Shown piece by piece: positions 48,276 to 57,490 of a stretch of DNA of 64,000 bases. How positions within the stretch are numbered: the stretch's first letter is position 1; the number at the start of each line of letters is the position of its first letter. The stretch lies in NCBI GenBank assembly GCA_910589265.1, contig CAJUTQ010000084.1, forward strand, positions 1-64,000, in the 5' to 3' direction. Source of the stretch: an uncultured Lachnospiraceae bacterium. Its GTDB lineage: Bacteria; Bacillota; Clostridia; Lachnospirales; Lachnospiraceae. The notes below the pieces were generated by a model. The model was not told the DNA's origin. It ran no database searches and was given only the letters and a program-made list of their open reading frames with translations. The position numbers were made by a program, and so were the translations under genes.

Positions 48276-48315
48276 CCAGATAAGACACAGACAAAAGGGT
48301 CTGTCTCTTATCTGG
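48276..48315 (+). terminator. Terminator with a 17-bp stem
   Basis: CCAGATAAGACACAGAC (48276-48292) pairs with GTCTGTCTCTTATCTGG (48299-48315), one mismatch, and is followed by CTTTTTATTG. A second, longer-loop dyad (CCCCTAAGAG at 48205-48214 with CTCTTAGGGG at 48244-48253) stands just before it. Confidence 0.85.
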
Positions 48316-48362
48316 CTTTTTATTGTAAAGGAAAAGAATCCAATCAATCTTAAAAACTAATT

Positions 48363-49559
48363 TTATGAATGCCTCATAAGTTTTTTGCAAATAAGGGAAA
48401 CGAAAGCAATGGAAAGTATAGGAAAAACTAAGTATAAAACTTTTAAAGAAAAGGCATCAATTATCATGCTGGCAGCTAAGAGAGTCACTACGCTAAAGCA
48501 CCTTGTTATTGTGGAAGATAATGAAGTAAGGGATGAAATATTTTCTTCCTTTACTTTTAGATTATAGATTGTTTGCAAATAATACCCTAACATGAGTATG
48601 ACGACAACAGGAATACAATACAACACCAAAGTAAGGACTTTATGGGAGGATAAAAAAAGGAAGATAGCTGCCCCGATCCCTCCTATTGCTGAACAAAACA
48701 GATAATGTTCCATTATTTTTGAAATAGGCAGTTTGTAGACAATGATCGTGATTATTTGAAATAAGAGATAAAAGCCTAAAAACAGTTTTTCATTATATCC
48801 CACTTCTAAAAAGAAGGATTGCCACATTTGAAAATGCACTTGCAAATACATTTGTAATGCACCAAAGCAAAGTATGATCCATCTCAGGCTAGGACTGTTT
48901 TTTAACTCCTTGAAAGAGTCCTTTACCAATTGTTTCATCCTTGTGTCCCTCCCCTCTCTATCTACATCCCTATACTTATATTGAAAGAAAATAAGAAGGG
49001 CGCTCATGGACATGAAAACGATCATAAGATAATACAGATGAATATCTATCAACTGATAAAGAGCAAAACCAAGTCCAGCTCCTGCAATGGAAGCTGCGGC
49101 AGTCAAACTGCTTCCAGTCCCTATGAATTTTTCCAGTTTCTTTTGAACTTCATCCCCATGGCAAGTTCTTTTTATAGAAACAATAATGTGGGCGTCAATA
49201 GTGCCTGTCTCAAAGGCATTGGAAATCCCATATAGAAACCATGCCAAAGCCATCATGACAAAGGAATCAAAGAATAGCACCATTACATAGCAAAAGAGCA
49301 TTGTTATATTTGACATAATAAAGATACTTTTCTTATTGTATCTATCTGCAAGAACACCCGAGGGGAACTCAAAGAGAACTACAGCCATAGAATAAAAAGC
49401 CTGGATGGTAGCAATTTGAGAATAGGTCATTCCCTTACTGAGAAAAATCAGGGTAAGAACGGCATGGGGCATTGTGATGGCCATTCCTTTCATCCCCATG
49501 GATACATAAAAGATGTTTATATTATGGGTGAGCTTTTCTACAGATTTTGCATTTGTCAT
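48363..49559 (-). CDS. MFS transporter, MccC-like by position
   Basis: The 398-residue protein has about 12 hydrophobic segments and the MFS loop GVLADRYNKKS after the second helix. It starts inside the last 38 bases of the MccB-like gene and has GAGG 9 bases upstream, so the two are translationally linked. In microcin C clusters MccC is an MFS exporter that also protects the producer. I infer such a role here from the pairing; sequence alone only says MFS. Confidence 0.8.
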   Translation of the reverse strand: MTNAKSVEKLTHNINIFYVSMGMKGMAITMPHAVLTLIFLSKGMTYSQIATIQAFYSMAVVLFEFPSGVLADRYNKKSIFIMSNITMLFCYVMVLFFDSFVMMALAWFLYGISNAFETGTIDAHIIVSIKRTCHGDEVQKKLEKFIGTGSSLTAAASIAGAGLGFALYQLIDIHLYYLMIVFMSMSALLIFFQYKYRDVDREGRDTRMKQLVKDSFKELKNSPSLRWIILCFGALQMYLQVHFQMWQSFFLEVGYNEKLFLGFYLLFQIITIIVYKLPISKIMEHYLFCSAIGGIGAAIFLFLSSHKVLTLVLYCIPVVVILMLGYYLQTIYNLKVKEENISSLTSLSSTITRCFSVVTLLAASMIIDAFSLKVLYLVFPILSIAFVSLICKKLMRHS

Positions 49560-50505
49560 TTTTCTGAACCTCAACCTTTACAATATCTAAATTTTTATTT
49601 CCAATACCTACCCTTCTTCCCAATGAATTTATAGCGCCCCTTTTTCCTGAAAAGTAATGCAAAATATCTGACATTGCCATAGCAGAGGCTACTGAGCTAT
49701 TAATAAATGAAGATGGGGCTCTATAAAAAGAATTAAAATTTTCAAGCTCTTTATATCCGTTATCTTCATAGTCAGCTCCTAAATCCGTACAAAAAGGGCA
49801 AGCTGAATATTCCGGAATGTAAAAAGGCCCAATCACAGAATAATCATTAAGATAACCTACATTCAAACATGGGACTTTATATTCTGATGCAACAATAATA
49901 CTATCTCTTACTGTTGTATTACTATCCCCAGAAATCGTCATAATCACATTATCTCTATCTATAATATGCTCTATTATTTCTCTCAATAAATCTGCTGTTG
50001 CAAATTTAGCATATGTATCCTATTTAACTGTCGTAAAACGCTTGCTTAATTTTTCCTTTAGCACATCACACTTTAAACGATTAACATCGGATAAATCAAA
50101 AAAAATTTGACGATTCAAGTTTGATATACTGACAACATCTCCATCTATCATAATAATCTTTTTAGGTAAATAGCTGGCATATGCATACATTAAGTAATTT
50201 CCAATTCCACCGCATCCAATGTTTATTAGCGTTGAATCCTTCATTCTTCTTAGTATTTCTTCACTATTTGAATAGCAACAATCTACATATAGCCTATTTT
50301 TATAATCAATATTTTCCTTATCATTTTGTAAAACGTATTGATTATCTGTTATATATTTTTTTCCTAAACATAATTCAAATATATCCCTGGATATATTATG
50401 ATTATCCAAAAATTCAAAAATTTCTTCAAGTTGCTTAGGCTCTGATAAGTATTTTAGTAATACATAAACTTGATTAAATGTTTTATCTTCATAACTCTCC
50501 TGCAT
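49522..50505 (-). pseudogene. MccB-like peptide adenylyltransferase interrupted by an amber codon
   Basis: Two reading frames in the same phase are separated by a single TAG at 50020-50022. Together they would encode about 327 residues. Features match MccB and other E1-like enzymes: an N-terminal winged-helix-like part; GCGGIGNYL; DGDVVSISNLNRQ; then GYLNDYSVIGPFYIP; and two CxxC zinc pairs (ACPFC, CKIC). Microcin C MccB (about 350 residues) attaches an adenylate to a peptide ending in Asn. An MFS gene follows, as in mcc clusters. It is either a recent pseudogene, a readthrough gene or a sequencing error. Confidence 0.7.
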
Positions 50506-51840
50506 ACTTCCATATTATAATGCATTATAATTTAGTATATTTATATGCTACTACAGTAGTTTAATAAAGTATACGATAATTGTTTAATTTTGCCAATATA
50601 TATCGTCTTACTTTTTTATTAAATATAAAAAGAGGATAACTATGTAGAATTTTCAAATAAAAATAGAAATCAAAAATTTCATTGAGGAATAAAAATCTTG
50701 TGACTTTATAACATATTATTAAATAAAACTTCCTACATATATTAAAAACTATTTCATCCTATCCATTTTTGCCCTTAGTGAATAGATACTTTACAAATTA
50801 TAGAGAGAAAATACTCGTCCAAAACGTATAAACATTTAGCTTTTATGTAGTTTCGAAAAAACAATAATTTTATTGTCTTTTATTTATTTTAAAACCAGCT
50901 AAATTTACTAAGATTTATTACATCAAAATATGAAGAAGGCCTTATACAAATCTACTATCGTTTATTATTCCTTATTTTTTTGTCTACTTATATCTTCTTT
51001 CATTATCTTAGACATATGAAGTATCACTTTCGAAATTTGTTTATACCTCCTATCATTATACTCAATATTTTCTAAAAATCTGCAAAAGCAAAAAATTGTT
51101 CTTAAAATCATATACTATAAAATTTTATTACTTTTTCTTGACCTTCTTACTTCCTTATGATATTTTGAGAATATAACAAATTAACTTGTTATCATGATGT
51201 TGGGGGCAAAAGGTTTTTTGACCCCTCTGATACCGGATTGCTCCGCAGTTTGTGCTCTCGCAATCCTCAAAAACATTCAAAATCCGCCCTAATCGGGCTA
51301 CTTTTTCATATTTTTGGCGGGTCCCAAGTTCAAAAATCCTCTTGCAAGCAAGCTTGCATCGAATTTCCGACCTTTTGACCCTAGTATCTTATCATTATGA
51401 ATAAAGAGGAACTAGAAATAAAAAATCAAAAGAATAGATTTACATAAGTAGCTGACTCATATTTTTTATTCTTTATAGATCACTGAGGTATTTCTGTTGC
51501 ATTAACTTCTCTATAGTTAACTTATAATCTGTAAGGAAATATATTGTTAAATATTTCACCCTCTTACAAAAAGCATTCTTATAACTCCTATAAAAAGAGA
51601 GGGCTTATACCAATGGAATCTAGAAAACTTACTTATTGAAAACATTAATATATTACAATCTTGATCTGTTTAAAAGAATTTACAATACAACTTTACTTTG
51701 AAATGTATCATAAGGATCAAAATCTTAAATAGCATTTAACCTATGATAAATAATATAACTTCGTCTAACAAAATAAAGGCGTATTCGCCAATTTTCCATA
51801 TAACAATATATGATAATATTTTAAATTAATAGGAGAAATT
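50506..51840. other. AT-rich intergenic region, no gene seen
   Basis: This stretch of about 1.3 kb is very AT-rich except for the structured element at 51202-51382. No reading frame with a ribosome site was found. I searched the minus strand upstream of the MccB-like gene for a short peptide ending in Asn and found none with a start codon. An AGGAGA site and the start of the ABC exporter lie at the right edge. Decayed genes may be present but cannot be shown. Confidence 0.5.
51202..51382. repeat. Structured inverted-repeat element (MITE-like or RNA-like)
   Basis: The ends are GGGGGCAAAAGG (51202-51213) and CCTTTTGACCCT (51371-51382), inverted with 10 of 12 matches. Inside are GGATTGC with GCAATCC, GCCC with GGGC, CCGCC with GGCGG, and the palindrome TGCAAGC-AA-GCTTGCA at 51343-51358. 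It is far richer in GC than its surroundings. Its look matches interspersed repeats I associate with Lachnospiraceae, but copy number cannot be seen here. Confidence 0.5.
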
Positions 51841-53544
51841 ATGTTAAAAAAAGCACTTTATCAAAAAAATAAGCTTAATTTTGTTTTATCCATTATACTG
51901 ACTATATCTATGGCTCTTCTTGCCATTTATGTTGCATTTTTATTACAACTCATCATAAATACGATTATTAATGGCACTGTTGGGGATCTGTACAAACTGA
52001 TTCTAGGATCCCTTCTTTTTCTCATTGGCTATGCTCTTATTACTTTACTTAGAAACTTTTTCAAGTTTCGATATTTAAAAAGAGGTCTCATGCAGTATAA
52101 GGAAACGGTTTGTAAAAAAATACTTGAAAAAGATATGTTCTTTTTTAAGCAGGAAAATACAGGGGACTATCTTTCCATATTTGTCAATAATGCCACCTTT
52201 ATCAGTGACAATTATCTCAACGCAACATTACTTATTGTTTATAATATCGTCGTACTTGTTTCCTCCATCTCCCTTATGTTTTATTATCATTTTCTCATTG
52301 CTTCCATTGTTGTAATCACGGCCTTCTTTCCCCTTCTCACTTCCATTATTTTTGGGAAATCGCTGTCCCTTCTCGGTACGGAACTTGCAGAAAAAAATGG
52401 AAGATTTACTGCCTTTTCGAAAGAAATTTTATCTGCTTTTCCTATAATTAAAGGGTTTAAAAAAGAAAAAACCTTTTTAAAACTATTTTTAAATGAAAAT
52501 ACCCAATTAGAGACTATAAAAGAAAAAACCAATCTTAAAACCGGCTATGCTGGCGTACTGTCTATGACTTTAAGCTATATTACTCTATTTAGCGTATATA
52601 TTTTAAGCGGTTATTTTGTTATGTCCGGCGAATTGACTTTTGGTTCCGTCATGATTTTTGTACAGCTTAGCAGCTACATACTAGAACCTATTTCTGAATT
52701 AGGAACATTATTGCCAAATCGAAAAGCAGCCAAATCCATCATGGAAAAGGATGAAAAGCTCCTTTCCACTATCCATTCACCAGAAAAGACCCAACACTTA
52801 AAGGATTTTACTGGAAGGATAAATCTGCAAAATTTGACATTTTCCTATGATATGGTAAATGATTCCATTAAAAACATAAACTATACCTTTGAACAGAATA
52901 AAAGCTATGGAATTGTTGGCGGAAGCGGAAGCGGAAAATCTACTTTGTTAAAACTTCTGGCTGGATATTTATCAAATTATCAAGGTAAACTTACACTGGA
53001 TCACTTGGAAATGAAAGAAATATGTAATGATAGTATTTTTCATAATATATCCTTCATTGAACAGGAAATTTTTATTTTTGACAGTTCTATTAAAAATAAT
53101 ATTACCTTATTTTCAGATGTTCCAGAAAGTCAATTACATAATGCCATTCAACAATCAGGGTTAGAAAAGTTAGTGGAAGAAAAAGGTCTGGATTATATTT
53201 GTGGTGAAAATGGCAATCAACTTTCTGGAGGTGAGCGTCAAAGGATCTCCATTGCCAGAGCATTATTAAAAGAAGGAAAAGTTCTATTAATCGATGAAGG
53301 AACCTCTGCAATTGATCAAAAAACATCCATTGAAATTGAACAGGAAATTTTAAATATAGAAAACACAACGAAAATTACTGTTACACACAAACTCATAGAA
53401 CAGGTATTGCGTAAATACGATGAGATTCTCGTAATGCAAAACGGAGAAGTTGTTGAAACTGGAACCTTTGAACAGCTGATGAATAACAAAAATCAGTTCT
53501 TTCATTTGTACCAATCGACAGAAGCAGAAATGGCCCCTCATTAA
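51841..53544 (+). CDS. ABC exporter, fused membrane and ATPase domains
   Basis: The 567-residue half-transporter has an N-terminal membrane domain (about residues 15-285, six segments) and a C-terminal ATPase: Walker A VGGSGSGKSTLLK, signature LSGGERQR and Walker B VLLIDEGTSAID with the catalytic Glu. There is no N-terminal peptidase domain. AGGAGA lies 5-6 bases before the ATG. A separate C39 peptidase gene follows 15 bases after the stop, so it probably works as a split peptidase-containing exporter for a peptide. Confidence 0.88.
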   Translation: MLKKALYQKNKLNFVLSIILTISMALLAIYVAFLLQLIINTIINGTVGDLYKLILGSLLFLIGYALITLLRNFFKFRYLKRGLMQYKETVCKKILEKDMFFFKQENTGDYLSIFVNNATFISDNYLNATLLIVYNIVVLVSSISLMFYYHFLIASIVVITAFFPLLTSIIFGKSLSLLGTELAEKNGRFTAFSKEILSAFPIIKGFKKEKTFLKLFLNENTQLETIKEKTNLKTGYAGVLSMTLSYITLFSVYILSGYFVMSGELTFGSVMIFVQLSSYILEPISELGTLLPNRKAAKSIMEKDEKLLSTIHSPEKTQHLKDFTGRINLQNLTFSYDMVNDSIKNINYTFEQNKSYGIVGGSGSGKSTLLKLLAGYLSNYQGKLTLDHLEMKEICNDSIFHNISFIEQEIFIFDSSIKNNITLFSDVPESQLHNAIQQSGLEKLVEEKGLDYICGENGNQLSGGERQRISIARALLKEGKVLLIDEGTSAIDQKTSIEIEQEILNIENTTKITVTHKLIEQVLRKYDEILVMQNGEVVETGTFEQLMNNKNQFFHLYQSTEAEMAPH

Positions 53545-53559
53545 AATACGGAGTTGATT

Positions 53560-53976
53560 ATGAGTAATATCATTAGAACAAAAAGAGTAATACAAGAAAC
53601 CAAACATATATGCGGTATCATATACATCTATATTATTTTAGATTATTATAACACATCTATTGAATTTACAGATATAATATCTTCTATTAAAAATCATCTT
53701 TATTCTGGAACAGCCAAAGAATTGAAAGATATAATAGAAAAATATCATTTTAGCTTTTGTGGTTATAAAATGAGTATTAAAAATTTGCTTTTACAACCAC
53801 CTCCATTTATTTTGCATTGGGAATTTAATCATTATATTGTTTATGAAGGAACAAAAAACCATTTGATTTACTTAAATGACCCTCTACAAGGACATATTAA
53901 AATGAACATAAAAGATTTTAGTAAACATTTTACAGGATTTGTATTTATGATACGGCCTATAAGTGTGGGAAAATAA
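53560..53976 (+). CDS. Stand-alone C39-type leader peptidase
   Basis: The 138-residue protein is essentially one C39 domain. The oxyanion Gln12 and the nucleophile Cys18 (QETKHICG) have the six-residue spacing of the family. His91 (LHWEFNHYIV) and Asp107 (YLNDPLQG) complete the triad, and KHFTGFVF matches the C-terminal strand. Such domains remove double-Gly leaders during export and are usually fused to the ABC protein. Here it is a separate gene. CGGAG stands before the ATG; a TTG two codons upstream is less likely. Confidence 0.8.
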   Translation: MSNIIRTKRVIQETKHICGIIYIYIILDYYNTSIEFTDIISSIKNHLYSGTAKELKDIIEKYHFSFCGYKMSIKNLLLQPPPFILHWEFNHYIVYEGTKNHLIYLNDPLQGHIKMNIKDFSKHFTGFVFMIRPISVGK

Positions 53977-54163
53977 ATTGGGGAAATTTCCATCTATCTA
54001 GATAAATATCCTTTTCCATGCTTATAAAATCATTTGTTTTTGGAATTTCTAGGTGCCTCCAATCTTTAATCCAAACATTAGACATACAGTCTATTTTACT
54101 CTTCATAAGTAAACGCCCCACCGAATATTTTTTATTCTCTTCAATAAAATGCTTATAATTCAT
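53957..54163 (-). CDS. Possible 68-residue protein or gene remnant
   Basis: The frame overlaps the end of the C39 gene by 20 bases. It has a protein-like composition (several Trp, Asp, Lys; DWRHLEIPKTNDFISMEKD) but no ribosome site, and I cannot assign a family. It may be a remnant of a larger gene. The rest of the gap to 54433 is AT-rich and shows nothing else. Confidence 0.25.
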   Translation of the reverse strand: MNYKHFIEENKKYSVGRLLMKSKIDCMSNVWIKDWRHLEIPKTNDFISMEKDIYLDRWKFPQFIFPHL

Positions 54164-54433
54164 AATAATATAAGAATTGGAAAAAATTAAAGAAACCTTC
54201 TATTTTTCCCATCTAACTAAACTCATTTTGCAAAATTTATGAAATCCTCCTGTTATATTTCATATTTAATATAAGGCTTGATTCCTCCAAGTTGTTTTCT
54301 CTATAAACTTCCGAGAATCTTACACTTCCTAAACTCATATTATTCATCTTTTCATTACATATGAATCAAAATCTCACTATATTTTTAGTAAATAGTCTAT
54401 GATTATTCTTTTCTCTATTTGCTAATCTTTTAC

Positions 54434-55132
54434 CTACAAATCCATCCTTCTGCAAGATCCCATAATATAAGCGGCTCCTACCATTGAACATAAACAAAAA
54501 ATCACTCTGATGCCTGTTATACTTAGGAAAAAGATATCAAAGCCAATTTGCATGGCCCAAAGCAAAGCAATAATAATGGAACAGCCATATGTAAGGGAGG
54601 AAGAATATTTCTTGATTCCTATCGCTGTAGGAAGTATCCCCATAAAACTTACAAGTACTGCTGAGATAGCCATGTCCCCTAAAATATTCTTTATTCTCAG
54701 CCTATCGAAATAGTTTATCGCTGTTTCGGAATAATACATGTATTCTGTTGTAACATTTAAAAATAAATCCAAAAGGAATGTGGACAATAACGTAAGAATA
54801 AAGCCAAAGACAACGGTTAATATAATCTTTGTCCTCATAATTGACTGTCTTTCAATCCCTAGTGAGAAAACAATTTGTATTGTCTTTTCTTTAAACTCCT
54901 GTACTATAATCTTGCTGCTCCATATTCCTATAACAACAATACATCCTGGCCATATTAATGCATTATTCACTTCTCTTATTGCTGTTTCCATTGTATCGTA
55001 CATATACATTCCTCCAGTGCTTATACCAAGTAAAAATAATAAAAATGCCATCAAAGAAATGTATAGAAAAAATGTATAAATTATTTTAGAAAGCTTATAT
55101 TTCATAATTTCAATCTGCAAAAACCTCATCAT
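54434..55132 (-). CDS. ABC-2 type permease, immunity or export
   Basis: The 232-residue protein has about six hydrophobic segments in the lantibiotic-immunity style: a KYKLSKI start, helices, then a central IIVQEFKEKTIQIVFSLGI loop. AAGG sites precede the ATG. It follows the BcrA-type ATPase gene and is the last gene of the leftward peptide operon. With that ATPase it could export the product or remove it from the membrane. The exact role is inference. Confidence 0.8.
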   Translation of the reverse strand: MMRFLQIEIMKYKLSKIIYTFFLYISLMAFLLFLLGISTGGMYMYDTMETAIREVNNALIWPGCIVVIGIWSSKIIVQEFKEKTIQIVFSLGIERQSIMRTKIILTVVFGFILTLLSTFLLDLFLNVTTEYMYYSETAINYFDRLRIKNILGDMAISAVLVSFMGILPTAIGIKKYSSSLTYGCSIIIALLWAMQIGFDIFFLSITGIRVIFCLCSMVGAAYIMGSCRRMDL

Positions 55133-55193
55133 ACCTTCCTTCCTTTCTTCATTCCAATAAGTTTTGAAACTACATTTTTCAATAGGTTTTCTT

Positions 55194-56072
55194 TCATGTA
55201 ATTTTCATAAAAATATCTTCTAAAGTAGCCCTTTCCACTCTTACCTCTTTAAAATTTACATTTGCTTTCAATAATTCTTGTATAAATTCCATATAGGTTT
55301 CCTTTGATCTTATGTGAATTATATTACCCTTTCTTCCGATTACCTCCATAGTCTGAAGTTTTGCTATCTCTGTCTCTACATTTTCCACCTCTACTTTAAA
55401 TAATTTCTCAGACTCTTCCAGCATCCTTTTATCCATCTCTCTTATTATTTTTCCTTTATTCATGAAGCCTACTCTATCTGCTGTACTTTCTATCTCTCCT
55501 AAAATATGACTAGATAAAAGAATAGACGTATTACATTCCTTTGCCAGATGTAACAATAGATTTCTTACATCCCGAATCCCCTCTGGATCCAGCCCATTAA
55601 TAGGTTCATCTAATATTAATGCCTTTGGCTCACCAAGCATGGCCCTTACAATCCCAAGACGCTGTTTCATTCCTAAAGAATATTCCTTTACTTTTTGTTT
55701 CCTTTCCTCAGAAAGCCCTGCCATCTCTAAATATTTTTCAATCTGTTTTTCATCTATTTCTTTATATTTACAGTAAATTCTTAAATTATCCATGGCAGAA
55801 AGATGATAATAAAACACTGGCACCTCAATGACGCTTCCTACATGACCTAATATATCTACATGTTCTTTTAATGCTTTTCCCAATAGATAAATCTCTCCCT
55901 TGGTAGGTATAACCAAGGAAGTGAGCATTTTCATTAAAGTCGTTTTTCCTACCCCATTCTTCCCCAACAGTCCATATATTTCCCCACATTTTATTTCTAA
56001 GTTTACATCATCCACTATGTTCTTTTTACCATAAATTTTGCAAAGGCTCCTTGTGCGAATAATCGGTTCCAT
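55194..56072 (-). CDS. ABC transporter ATPase, BcrA-like
   Basis: The 292-residue ATPase has Walker A GKNGVGKTTLMK, signature YSLGMKQRLG and Walker B ALILDEPINGLD, in the subfamily of bacitracin and lantibiotic immunity ATPases. The C-terminal part ends THERATLEDIFMK-like (read as VRVERATLEDIFMK), typical of the group. It starts 5 bases after the SagB-type gene stop. I infer self-protection or export. Confidence 0.88.
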   Translation of the reverse strand: MEPIIRTRSLCKIYGKKNIVDDVNLEIKCGEIYGLLGKNGVGKTTLMKMLTSLVIPTKGEIYLLGKALKEHVDILGHVGSVIEVPVFYYHLSAMDNLRIYCKYKEIDEKQIEKYLEMAGLSEERKQKVKEYSLGMKQRLGIVRAMLGEPKALILDEPINGLDPEGIRDVRNLLLHLAKECNTSILLSSHILGEIESTADRVGFMNKGKIIREMDKRMLEESEKLFKVEVENVETEIAKLQTMEVIGRKGNIIHIRSKETYMEFIQELLKANVNFKEVRVERATLEDIFMKIT

Positions 56073-56077
56073 ATATA

Positions 56078-57490
56078 TTATTCCTTTCTGTTAACTCCCA
56101 CAGTAATCAAATACATTGCATTCTCCACAATTCCATCCAGTTCCAAAAGTTTATTAATCTCATCATCTATAAATCCCATTAAACAACAAGAACCCAAATT
56201 ATAAGCCGTTGCCATCATATGTAAATTTTGTGCCACATGACCACAATCTAAAAGTATAACTCTGTACCCTCTCTCATAATATTTCCATTGATTCCTCCAA
56301 AAATTAGCTCCCAAAAGGAAAGTAAATGCCGCAGTATCAAGCATTTCTGCATAGCCACTGATTTCTTTCGAAATTTGAGAAAGATCTTTCTTGTTTACTA
56401 ACACCAATTCATGTTCTAACGGATCGTAATAATAAATGCCTTTTTCCAAGCCCTCTACATAATTAACAGAAATATAAATATCAACAGGATAAAGTCCTCC
56501 TCCTGAGGGAACTGCTCTTAACATCAGATCCGTCTTATCTAATCTCCCAGTAATTCCATAAGAATAATACAAAATATTACTAAATTTCTGTTTACTTACA
56601 GCTTCATTGCAATATTTTCTTCTTGTTCTCCTGTTCAGTACAACCTCTTCTATACTGTAACCACTTGATTTATCTGCCTTAGGTAATTTTATTCTTTCAT
56701 GTTGAGGAAACAACTTTCTTCCTTTGGCTGTGAATTTTTTTATTTCATCATTAATTTCATCTGAAGGTTTCATAAAATCTCCCTGCTGATGAAAAATACG
56801 TAGTTTTGAATTTTCATGATATACTCTGCTGATAAATGTCTCTTTCCATAAGTCTTTTTGTACCACTTCCTTTTGTATCCCATATAGATACATAGGAAAA
56901 CACAGCATTAAAGTAGAAATAACCTTACTAAGTTCTTTTTCCTTTTCACCAAATTTAAAAGTTCTTTCAGCACATTCATAACATTCCCTTTCCTTTAAGC
57001 TAAATTCACCTACTGCCTTTCTATTTCTTTCATAACTTTGAAGTACAATTTTTTCCTTTGATAAACCAACGTAAGTTTTATTTTCTTCGAATAATATATA
57101 TATTCTTTCCTTTTCTTTATTATCTATTTGAAGAATAGTTGTTTTTTCATTTACAAAGTTTCCCTTCTCATTCCAATCTTCAATATTTTGAAAATAATAT
57201 ATTTGAATATTATTACATAAACTAAATTGTTTTCGTATTTCTCTCTCAAACTGATTATATTCTAAACAATCACTTATTTCATGGTATAAATAATTAGATA
57301 AAAACACAAGATCTTCATTTCTTATATACTCTTCGTAGTATCTTAAAAATCTTTCAACATACTGTAGTTTAACATTTCCATCTTCGTCTTCTCCTGCTTT
57401 ATAAATAGGAATCCTTCTATTTTTTACACGAATATACTCTTTTAATCTATTATTTCTATAACTAGGTTTGATTTTTACTTTTGAATTCAT
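56078..57490 (-). CDS. SagB-type azoline dehydrogenase
   Basis: The 470-residue protein has an unassigned N-terminal half and a C-terminal nitroreductase-like half: VVLNRRTRRKYCNEAVSKQ, RAVPSGGGLYPVDIY and GIYYYDPLEHELV, followed by GHVAQNLHMMATAYNLGSCC. SagB-type enzymes use FMN to oxidise thiazolines and oxazolines to azoles in TOMM peptides (thiazole/oxazole-modified microcins). The ATG overlaps the stop of the upstream C/F-type gene (ATGA), so the pair is coupled. This predicts aromatic azoles in the product. Confidence 0.88.
   Translation of the reverse strand: MNSKVKIKPSYRNNRLKEYIRVKNRRIPIYKAGEDEDGNVKLQYVERFLRYYEEYIRNEDLVFLSNYLYHEISDCLEYNQFEREIRKQFSLCNNIQIYYFQNIEDWNEKGNFVNEKTTILQIDNKEKERIYILFEENKTYVGLSKEKIVLQSYERNRKAVGEFSLKERECYECAERTFKFGEKEKELSKVISTLMLCFPMYLYGIQKEVVQKDLWKETFISRVYHENSKLRIFHQQGDFMKPSDEINDEIKKFTAKGRKLFPQHERIKLPKADKSSGYSIEEVVLNRRTRRKYCNEAVSKQKFSNILYYSYGITGRLDKTDLMLRAVPSGGGLYPVDIYISVNYVEGLEKGIYYYDPLEHELVLVNKKDLSQISKEISGYAEMLDTAAFTFLLGANFWRNQWKYYERGYRVILLDCGHVAQNLHMMATAYNLGSCCLMGFIDDEINKLLELDGIVENAMYLITVGVNRKE

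Noticed and set aside
50584-50607. Stop-bounded frame DDIYWQN upstream of the MccB-like gene, heptapeptide ending in Asn
   Set aside because: It has no start codon and no ribosome site; the match to MccA length and ending is probably chance.
51397-51447. 16-residue frame MNKEELEIKNQKNRFT that looks like a leader peptide
   Set aside because: No ribosome site, no core region, and it lies at the edge of the structured element.
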